NCBI GenBank assembly: GCA_910585915.1
Contig: CAJUGF010000041.1
Coordinates: 1 to 11,630, forward strand
Length of the DNA: 11,630 nt
From: an uncultured Bacilli bacterium
Lineage (GTDB): Bacteria > Bacillota_I > Bacilli_A > RF39 > UBA660
Direction of reading: 5' to 3'
Shown: positions 1-11,000 of the stretch, piece after piece
Layout of the letters: each line of letters begins with the position of its first letter
Position numbering within the stretch: position 1 is the first letter of the stretch
Translations under genes and position numbers: made by a program
The notes under the pieces: model-generated
What the model saw: the letters and a program-made list of their open reading frames with translations, nothing else
The model's database searches: none
Told to the model about the DNA's origin: nothing

Positions 1-47
1 TCGTTGACCCACTAAATTTGAAGGAACCAGAAGATTCAAATGAATAA
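1..47 (+). CDS. Possible C-terminal end of an upstream gene (partial)
   Basis: The frame beginning at base 3 is open from the left edge and reads V-D-P-L-N-L-K-E-P-E-D-S-N-E before a TAA at 45–47. The other two forward frames stop almost at once (TAA at 13–15, TGA at 5–7). The stretch is purine-rich on the + strand and uses codons common in the giant gene (GAA, CCA, AAT, TCA). A hydrophilic acidic end is typical of a protein C-terminus. Only 14 codons are visible, so no function can be assigned. The minus strand is also open here (an ATG at 52–50 running off the left edge), and the two readings are mutually exclusive. I favour the + strand because of its purine bias and because it agrees in direction with the other genes. 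Confidence 0.4.
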   Translation, partial: VDPLNLKEPEDSNE

Positions 48-52
48 ACCAT

Positions 53-93
53 TTACTAGCTAAACTTTTTTGAATTATTTATTTGTTTAAAAA
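53..93 (+). promoter_or_regulatory. AT-rich leader and candidate promoter of the giant gene
   Basis: This short spacer contains a T run, then TTATTTATTTG, then TTTAAAAA directly abutting the ATG at 94. There is no Shine-Dalgarno-like purine block, which argues against a bacterial or phage gene. The layout (T-rich block, then TTAAAAA, then ATG within a few bases) recurs before the downstream gene at 11510, so it may be a shared promoter/initiator layout. I do not see a perfect copy of the mimivirus early motif AAAATTGA. In so AT-rich a sequence the similarity could be compositional. Confidence 0.3.
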
Positions 94-2010
94 ATGACAA
101 ATCAAACTCTAAGTATATCATATGAATATCAAGGAATTTCGGTTACTTTTAAAGATCAAGATGCAAAGAAAGAATTTGAATTTTTAATTAGAATTTGTCA
201 GGAAGTTGGAATTGATGAACCAAATATACAAACAATTCATCAATATTTTACAGAAAATCCAAATACAATAGAGGAAACAAATGAATTAATTTTATATACT
301 CATTTAATGATAGAAACGTTAGCTTTAAAAGAACTTCATCTTGGTGATACTCTTGGATTAACATTAGATAATGTAAATGCCGAATATCAACAAAAAAGAG
401 GAGATTTGATGAATTCGATAAAAGATATCAAAAAGAAAAAATCGGCTAAATTTGAGGAATTATTTATTAAATTTGATAGAAGTCATTATTTGCCAGTTGA
501 TCCAACAGATTATGATATATGTTTGAATTATAAAGAAACAAGAGAATTGTATGAATTGGTTCAACACGCTTTTCATATGGACCCAGGAAGAAAGTTAGAT
601 CAAGCTTTCGATGCAACTTTTCAATTAGGGGATCTCTATATTTATTCATTTAGTGGGAAACCTTACAATCCTCTTTATATGAGATTTTACAAAGCATTTA
701 TTCAACAATCTTGGGGCGAATTGAATAAACAGGTTTTAATAAGTTTATTGAATTCAGACGCAATTTTTGAGGTTTGTGATGCGTTAAATTCAAAAATATC
801 AAGAACAATAATATATGAAAATAAAGGAACAAATGAACAACGTCAATTCCGATTCCTTCCGAAAGAAAGAATGGACATTCGAGCAGATGATTATATATCT
901 TTAGCAGGAGCTGAACAAGACGGTGCAATGTATGTATTGAATAATCTAAAAGGAATTCTAACAGTTTTACAAAATTTGGAAAAAAATCATGAAAATGTTC
1001 AAACTTTATTCACAGTTGCTTTAATAAAATATATTCATTTTGAAAATAAAAACTGGTTTGATCCTTCAGTCTTTTCACAATATTTGAATATTTTATTAAC
1101 TGATTGTGAAAAGTTTAATGTAACCAATTATAATGACCTGGTTTATGGTGATAAATGGGATGAAACGAGAAACTTTATTTTGCAAAAAGTATTACTTTGG
1201 AATAACGAACAAGATCAATGGACATTTAAGGCACAACTCAGACAAAAAGTGATTCATTCAATGGCACGACAAAAAGATATCAAAGATCTTTGTGAGAAAT
1301 TATTAATGGAAAAGTTAACATTAGAATGCACCCCGATATCACCTGATAACGTACAAGATCAAATGAAAATGTTGGAAGAAATAGTCGACAAGAAAGGGGT
1401 TGATATCGATGATAGATACACAACAATTTGTACCATGTTAATTCAAGAAATTGCGGAAATCAATCCAGAAAGAGGTGCAGCTTTAATGAAAGGAAGTACA
1501 GACGAAAGAAATGTTGCCTTATTACATTTGAATATTTGGTATGTTATCCAAGATTACATTCATAATACGACAACTCCAGAAGATATCCGAATAAAAAATT
1601 GTGTTGAGCAATTTAGACAATATCCATACTCGTCAAAAGCAATAGAAAATATAATGAATAGTTACAACAAAAATGATAAAAATCAAGCTTATCGTCGAAT
1701 AATTGGTGAAACTGCATATAATTTGTGTTTAATGAAAGCATATACTGGTGAAATAGGTTTGGATAAAGTGATAGATTTATTACCACAAATGTTTTCAAAT
1801 TTAGATAAAGACATAAAACAAGAGTTACAAACATTTTTATCATCTGAACCCAATCTTGACCAGGATCAAACGTTATTTATGATTGCAAATGACAAGTTAT
1901 GGGAAACTCAAGTATCAATGGAGGAATTGTATGCAAATAACCCAGATATTATTAACATGATGCACAAACAATGGATTGCTGAAAAAATAAAAAAAAGAGA
2001 AAAAATTTGG
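94..2010 (+). other. N-terminal cysteine-containing region of the giant protein (residues 1–~640)
   Basis: This part differs in composition from the rest. It contains nine cysteines (for example C35 and C545), while none occurs between about 546 and 1338. It begins with an alternating hydrophobic/polar stretch (S-I-S-Y-E-Y-Q-G-I-S-V-T-F, residues 7–19) that looks like beta strands; most of what follows is helical. Residues about 30–70 already show the spacing of the later repeat units (F-L-I-R-I-C, then T-I-H-Q-Y-F about 17 residues on). Aromatic-rich segments around residues 178–210 (Y-I-Y-S-F, Y-M-R-F-Y) suggest a folded domain. No family is recognised. The boundary is set by the start of the Q/E-rich linker. 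Confidence 0.5.
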
Positions 2011-5000
2011 TTAGATGAGGCAAAAGCTGAAGAACAAGAAATTCAAAATGAAGCAGAAAATCAAGAAATTTTAGAAGAAGGGGTTCAACCAATACAATTA
2101 CCTGAACAAGAATTGAATCAAGGGTCAACGGATCAAGAAAGAGGAAATAACGATAATCAATGGGAAAGATTTTTAGCTCAAACAAGAATCGAACAAAGAG
2201 ACACTTGGCAACGTTATTTACAGGTTCTTCAAGATGAAAATCCATTTTTTAATAAAGACAATATTGAAATAAATCAATTTATGAGTATAATTGATAGAGA
2301 ATTTCATAATATAAATATGAATTCAATAAAACAACCAAGTGAAATAACCGCACAATTAACAAAAGCTTATCCAGAAATGTATTGGATAATAATGATTGAA
2401 TATATGAGAGCTTATTTAAAATGGTCATTAGGAACAAATGATCAAATAACAGATCAGGAATCAGTAGATGAATTGAATGGAAGAGGTTTTACAGAGCAAT
2501 CAGAAAGATCAGTAAATCAGATGAGAAATGAATGGAATGGACAATTGAATGATTTGAAAGGGAAACTTGGAAAACTTTGGGAGATAGGATCTCAACATGA
2601 AAACTTAGGACCGGATAAAGATAGTTGGATAAATCAAATGGTTTATCAAGAATATCCAACAAAAAATGCATTAAGAGAATTTATTGATACAAAGACATTT
2701 CAAAATGAATTCTATCATGATTTTCAAGAATATGGAAATAAAACTTATGCAGAAATTCGAAGAGTTTTGGGAGCATTCAATTTTTCAGAGAAATATATTC
2801 AAGAATTAGCTCATCAATATTGGACAAATGATGATGAATTTAATGATCGAAATACTCGTAGCAGAAGAGATAAAATGGAAAATAAATTCAATAAAGAAGG
2901 TGGTGTGAAATCGCAAATTCAAAATGAGTTCAGAAGGTGGAGTACAATTAAAAATAATCGAATGGAAACAATAACTATAACAATTGAAAATCTAGTAAGA
3001 GCTGAAAGGATAACTCAAAATGATATGAATTCAGAAAGAACAAGATTAATTGAAAATTATGTAAATGGTGATAATTTGAGAAATGAACAGAAAGGTGAAG
3101 AGTTACAAAATATTAAAGAGGATTCACAAGATTATTTAGATCATCATAACGAACAAGCAATAACTCAAAGAATTCGACAATTGTATGATAATAATGGTAT
3201 TGTATCAACAGACGAAGAAATAAGAACAAAATATGCAGAATATCTATCAAGTCAAAATAAAGACAGTTATTTATCTGAGTTAGGTAGAGAATTACTGCAA
3301 AGGCGAAATTCAGCAGTTACAAATTGGATTCAGAGATTCAATAATGAAATTGGAACAAAGATTGAAAATATTAATTTTATTCATGGAATTGTATCAAGTG
3401 TTGAAAAAGTGAATCTAACCGCTGTCAAACAAAGTTTTATTAATCAAGTTCAATCAACTCCTCAAAATGGTGAAAATCTATTTAATGAACTGAAAAATGA
3501 TATGGAAAGCCGAGAAGCAAATGCAAAAGATCAACAAATAAATCATTATGGAAATCAAATTCATCGTTTAATATCAAATTCTGGTCGACCATTTACTGTT
3601 GAGGGAATTCGTGATACAGAGGTGAAACCGATTTTAGATATTGAAAATATTCAGGAGAGAGATAGAAAATTCAATGAATGGGTAAGAAATTGGGAAACAA
3701 AAGAACAATTAATTCAAACAAAAATTCAGAATTTGGAAAGAACTTATGTACAAAAATATCAAATAACAAATAAAGAAATTGATTCAGCATCAATTCTTCA
3801 ACATATATTGAACAAAGTGGCAACAACTTACAATCAAGATACAGTTTTATCAAATATCAATGAAAAAATTGAAAGAAATACAGAAATTGTTAAAACCCTG
3901 AAAGAACGTTTAGAATTAAATAAATTAGAGGATACATTTCGAGAAGCATATGGTCAAGAATTTACACAGGCAAAATGGTATGATATGATTCGAGAACTTT
4001 CAAATCGCCCAATTAATCAACAAATTAACGCAATAAAAGCTCATATTCAACAAAAAAATAGAGAAACAGGAAATCTTATACAAAATGTTAATAATAAATT
4101 GACTGAGTGTTTTCAATCAGCATTTCCAGATTTCGATAATTCGTATATTAATGAAAAAGTAATTGAATTGTTATTCCGATCTTATCCTGAAGTTAACCGA
4201 AATTATTCACAATTAGAAGCAAAATTACAATCGTTATTACCTCAATTTAAGAAAATGGGAGAATTATTTAGAAAATGGAATTCTCAAAATATAAGTAATA
4301 TCTATTTAGGAATGAAAACATTTCAAGATGCGGGTCATGAAGTTCCACGTTTATTTGAATTAGCTGAGGAATATGAAGTTCGTTTAGAAATAATTGAATA
4401 TAATCCTTTGAATCTTCTGAAAATTACAAATGAGCCTGAAAACCAACAAAATCAAAAAATGAGAGAAGAATTAGAATTATTGAAACAAAAAAGAAATGCG
4501 ATATTGAGTGATAGTAATTTTCGATTGAAAATTGATCAATATTGTCAAGGAAGAAACTCGGTTGAAAAAGAAACATTAATTAAAGAAATTGTTGGTCATT
4601 GTGATAGAGTTGAAGATGTTGATAAATTTATTGATGCAAAGACGAGATATATTGGTTTTGGAAAAAATTGGAGTCAGTTTCAAACAAGAGTCGATTTTGA
4701 TAATTTTTATAAGAGCAATCGAGAGAGTTCAAATTTGAATTTGTTAATGAGATCAAATTTTGGTCAAATGTCACCAGAAGATAATATAAAAATTGATGAG
4801 TTGAAAGTATATTTATCAAATACATATCCAGACATTTTCCCTCAAAGTGAATGGTCATATATTCAAGAAGACAAATTTGAGGAAGACGGAGCTAAATTTT
4901 ATGCATATTTGCAAGGTGAAATGATGTATCAACAAATAAGATTAATGTATCCTCCAAACACAATGCCTGCCACTTGGGATCATGCTCAATATCATTCAAA

Positions 5001-8000
5001 TATATTCAAAGCATTGGATAAATTACAAAAAGAATTTCTAAGAAAAGAGCCACTTTATCGATCAATTAAAACAGATCGGAATTTCAATCTAGCTTTGAAT
5101 GAATATAATGAGATTGCTCCAGATCACGAAAAATTAACTGCTGAAAGAATTTTTGCAACTGCTCGTCCAACAGATGATATTCTTAAATTAACACAGTCTT
5201 TACGTAATCAAATTCAATCAAAAATTAATTCTGTGGAATTCAATGATAGTTTAGAAAGAGCTATTCGTGAAGTATGGAAACCACATTTTCCAAATGATTT
5301 CAAAAGTGCTGAAGATTGGAGAACTGAATTTGGTGATAATTATAAGGCAAGAAATGCGATTTTAAAATTAACTCCGGGTTATCAATTTTGGGCAAATGTT
5401 AATCCTCATGAAGAGGTAAATTTAAAGAATTATATTGTTAGAAATGGTGGAACAATTGAATCGGCTTATCAAGCGTTAAACAATTTTTATAGTCAGTATT
5501 ATCCGATTTATAGTCGACAATGGGTAGGGAATCCAACTTTATTACCTTATTTAACAAAATACAAAAATAAATTTGGAGGTTCTGAACAATCAGCGTTGTA
5601 TTATTTATTTGGAAAATTTTATGGAGATTTGAATAGATGTTTACAATTCTTCGCAGCTTATGAAGGAAATCAAGAAATCGAAAATATGAATGGAAGTCAA
5701 AAATATTCAGATATTAATTCATTTTTGCAAACAGTTGTGAATCAAGGTGATGCAGTCAATCAATCTACATTTTTAAATAATATTCAATCAAGTGTTACCA
5801 ATTTTTCAAATTCAAAATCAAATTGGGAATCAAACACTGATTTTCGAAATCATGTTTTTTATCTAGAAGCATTGAAAGAGGAAAATAAAACAGGGTTGAA
5901 ATATGATTTTTCATGGGATGAAGACAAAATGTATAAAAATTATTTAATTCCATTAGCTAAGAAATATTACCAACAATTCGTTGGAAAAAGATATATACCT
6001 GATTCAAATACTAATAATTCAAATGTTTCAACAGAATACAATAATATTATTTTAGCCGCGGAAGATTATCGTAAAAAGAATGATGATTGGGAAAATTCAA
6101 ATGTGAAATCAACATTAGAAAGATATCAAAATGAAGGTCGAATAAATTCAAAAAAGAGTTATGAAGATTTGAAAGATGAATTTGAAAAACCAGCTGATGC
6201 AATGAAATATTTAGAAATTGAGAAAAATAAGAAAACATTATTGGTGGCTCTCGGAAGAAATGAAGACGAAGAATTACCGAGAGGAGATGTAAATTTTGCT
6301 CCATATCACGATATTGACGAAAAAGATTTAACATCAAGATTAAATTGGTTATTAAATTTTGTTTCAAAAATTGAAGATGAGAACACAGCTTCTTGGAATT
6401 CACCAGCCTTTTTGAAAATTCATTCTGATTATCGATCAAATCATTCCGACGATAGATCAACTCAAACAATTAATCAATGTAAAATCAAATATGGATTAGA
6501 TTATGAATCAGCAAAAATAGATTTAAAATATCACTATTTATTAGAGAAATATCGTGAAGAATTTCAAGAAGATTATTCAATAAAAGAAACAGATCCAAAT
6601 AACGATCAAAAATTAGCACATATTCATGAAATTGAAAAGTTATTGAAAAATTATAAAGATTATAAAGTAGATAATGAATTACAAATAAAATTAAATTGTT
6701 ATAATGCAGAGTCGGGTCAAGACACTCTAAATCATTTATGGTTAGTGAAAAAGTTTAAAGATAATGTTCAATCAGCAAAAATTTATTTAGAATATTGGAC
6801 ATATGTTGGAAAAATAAATGCAATTACGTCAGATAATAATGATATAAAAGATGTACCAATATCTTTAGCCGGTATAACAAAATTGAAAGAGATTTTTAAT
6901 AATGTCTCAAAAGATGATACGGCATTTCAATCAGTAAGTTTTCAACAATTATTAAATCAATATAATGATATTAAACATTCACATCATGATGTTACTGATA
7001 TTAAACGACTTTATGGAAGTTATATAAATTGTACAAATGCAATGAAATGTGTATTGTTAGAACATGAACTAGAAACTACTTATCAGTTGTCAAAAGAGAA
7101 TTTCCCTAAAAATTTTGATGGAAAATGGGAAACATATTTGAAAGCTTTAGAGAATAAAAAGAGTGAAATTGATATAAAGAAAAATTCAATACTTTGGGAT
7201 AGTGAAGTTCGAAAATGGTATGATTATGCAAAAGAGAACGTTGATTCGACTCTTCCAACAATAGAACAAATGATGATCGATGATAAGTACAATAAAGATA
7301 TTGTTTATTATAAAATTTTAACGAAAATTTGGGGAAAATTTACAGGGAAAGAATATCCAAATTTCGAAACTAATTATCAAGTAACAAATGCAAAATTAGC
7401 TAATAAAATCAATAATTACATAAAACGATATGAGAAATTTCGGATTGATGGTGACATTCAGAGACTATTAGTCAATCAAAAACAAGAAGTTTCTATAGAT
7501 GATTTATTTAATAGATATATTGATTCTGATAATCCAGATGATGATGTGTTAGACGCTAGACGATATTTGCAAAATGAAATTTGGGAATCAGAATACAAAG
7601 CGTTTTGTGAAGAAGTAGGATTGAAACCAGATACAAAGATGAACACATTCAAAAATGAAAAAGAAAGATATAAATTTTTCGATTTGAAGATGAAAGAAAC
7701 AAGAGATATTAAACCAAAATGGGAAAAATTAATGCCAGAAGTAGAACATTGGAATCGTTATCAAGAACCGAAAGATCAATTGCATAAATGGGAAGAAGTT
7801 CATAAAAAATATGACGGAAATATTGATAAAGTCTATGAAGAAATTGTATTCGAAAATAGAAAAAAGAAATTCGAGGAAGATTTTCCAGATGATACATGGT
7901 CTTCAAAATTATCCAAAAAAGATCAAATAGAAAAACTTGATGAGTTCTTTCGAATTTATAATACATATTATTATACACTTCCTAACTTCAAAAACACATT

Positions 8001-11000
8001 AGATGAATATAATAGAAGATTTAATACAGAAAAATTATCAGTTCAAGATATCGTTACCAAATATAAGACTGATTCTACGGGTTGTTTGAATATGATGAAT
8101 TACAAAATATTGAAACTCAAATTACAAAAATTAGATAAAGATTTTAATGAAAAAGATTATGGAGAAAATTCGGAAGATATTAGTAAAATGCAAAGAGAAT
8201 TAGAGAGATATGAAACAAATCAAAATCAATTAAAGACTTCAACAAATATAAACGGTCTCTATAATGAATATGAAGACAAATATAAAGATACTGCAAAGAA
8301 ATTAGAAGATATTGAGAAAGAACAAAAATATAAAGTAAATAATGTTCTCAATTTTTTGAAAATTATGATTAAAATCAAAGACTTAGAAACAAAATATAAG
8401 AAAGTTTTTAATTATGAAGATCGTAAAAGTTGGGGTTCAACACCAAGTGCTCAATTCGAATATTTAGAAAAAATTGAAAAGAGATATCAGAAAGAAAAGG
8501 AAAAATTAGATAGTTTCAGAGGAATTGATAAATTAGTTGATTTATATAATGATTCACATGGTTTAACAGGTGATAATGTCAAAAGTATTGATGATATATT
8601 TGCAGAAAATGAATACCATTGTTATAAGACTTATCAAACATTATTATTAACGAAATACAATTATTTGAATCCCAAAGCTCCAAAAGATGATTCATATACA
8701 GGAAGTCCAAAGAAATTTTGTGAAGAATTGGAAAAAGAAATATCAGAAATTGAACGCGTTTATGACAAATTCAAAGGAAAAGATGGTTGGATGAAATTAT
8801 CTTTGGATGAACGAGAGAAAATCATTCAAAATTATAAAGATGAAGATACAGGTAATTATAAAATTGAATTGCAAGGTGAATTGCAAAAATATAAGAAAAT
8901 ATTCAATCTTGATTTCCCCATTGATTCAACAATTAAACAATGGAATAAAGAAGGAAGAGATATCAAATATCTTAAAAATTACTTAGCGTATGTCAATAAA
9001 TATTCAGAAAATAATGAATATCATGAATTGATAAACAAATATAATTCTAAAAATAAAGATAAGCCAATTCCAGCCGAGTATTTTACTCCTTATGATAAAA
9101 TGAAATATGCTACCTTAGAACCTCTCAGACAAAGATATGAAACAGCATTCGGTATGGATATAACAATAAATCAAATGATGCAATATGCAAAATATTTAAA
9201 AACAACTTACGGAGTCAATTGGAGAGTACAAGATGAGAATTTAGATTTTGATTTCAATATTGCAAAAATCGCTAACAAGGCAAATATTGTTTGGAGAGAA
9301 TATGAAAATTATTTAGGACACACGAAAAAGAATAGAGTTGACTTCGATACTGCAATAAAATCATATAAAACTCAAAATGGTATTGGAACGTTAACGATTC
9401 AAGATATGAAACAATTTATAAAAGAGGTGAAAGATTTATCAAAGAAATCAAAAACAGATTCGAAGAATAAATTAATAGATTCAATAGATTCAATCAATAA
9501 GAACAAAGATAAAGATCATCAAATTTCAACCGATATGTTGGAGAAGTTAAGTGTTAATTCTGATAATTTGGATGCGTTACAAACAATTATTGAGTTCATT
9601 CCTGATTATGAAAATCATTTTAATAAGAAAGTGAATCCAAATGATTTAAATAGTTTTCATGAAGATCCTAAGAATCCAAATTGGATACATGTCTTAGAAA
9701 AGATAGCATTTTTGCCATTAATTGACGATCATAATTCAATAGAAAAGAAAAATGGAAAAATGTCAAGAGATTCTGTAGAGAGTGTAGTTAAAAAATATAT
9801 TTTGAATAAAGATCCAACAAATCCATTGAAAGATTCAGATGTTAAAATAGATCATATTAGACCTGCTTATGAAGAATATAAAAAGGAAGTCACGAAAGAA
9901 AAAGAAGAGTATTTCAAAACTATGTTATCAGAATATCATAAGCATACAGATGATTCTTCAGAAACATATCAAAATTTGGTTCAATTATATCCAAACTTAG
10001 ATGATTTAGAACGATACCTAAAATTGAATAGATATATCTTTAAAACAAATAAGATATATAAACAACTCAAAGAACATTACAAGAAAGAACACACACCTTT
10101 GAAATATTCGGATTATCAAGATAAACCTGTGAATAATTTAGAGCCAACAATAATAATATTACAGAATTTAGAAAAAGAAGCTCAAAAAGAATGGGATGAA
10201 GAGAAGAAGAAAGACGATAAAGAGAAAGAACATAAAAAGAAGGTTGAATTAAAACTAAGTGATTTGAATTCGATGAGACGAAAAGTAGGATTAACTGAAA
10301 TTGGATTCGAACGTTATAAAAATATGGAAACCGATACTGCATTATCTGACATTAATAATATGATGAATGAAGCAAGACAAAAAGAATCTGAAAAGAATTC
10401 AAATAACAATACATCTGTTGGAATTGGTGGTGCATTAAGAAATAATTTCATAGGTACAACAATGAATAAACCTGCAGCAACAACAACACCAGCAACAACG
10501 ACAACGACAACAACAACAACGACTGATACGAATACAATGCCTACAATTAATGATGGAAGTGAAAAGAAAGAAGAAAGTGTATGGTCTAAAAATTATGAAG
10601 GTGGAATAACTAGTTTAATTCAACAAAGTGCAAAAGGTATATCAATTAGATCATTATTAATGGAACAACAAAAGAAAAATAAATTAAATGGAAAAACATC
10701 AATAATGTCTCAATTTAATGAAAACGCTCCTCCTAAACCTGTTGTACCTTATTCATCTAATTCAAATACTAATAATTTATTTTCATCAAAAACAACAATG
10801 ACAGAAGAGAAAGAAACACCAATTGAAAAGAAACCGATTGTAAGCCCAATATCTGAAAAACCAATGACATTAACAAAAATTGAACCAGGAAAGAAAATTA
10901 ACTTATTACCTACGAAAGTTGATCAACCTGAAGTGGTCAAAACCAAAAATAATATGATACAAGTTTTACCAAGAAGAGGTCGAAAGAATTTACCTTTACG

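Noticed and set aside
10480..10524. CRISPR or other functional DNA repeat array
   Set aside because: The tract is a simple in-frame ACN microsatellite encoding threonine, with no spacer-repeat structure.
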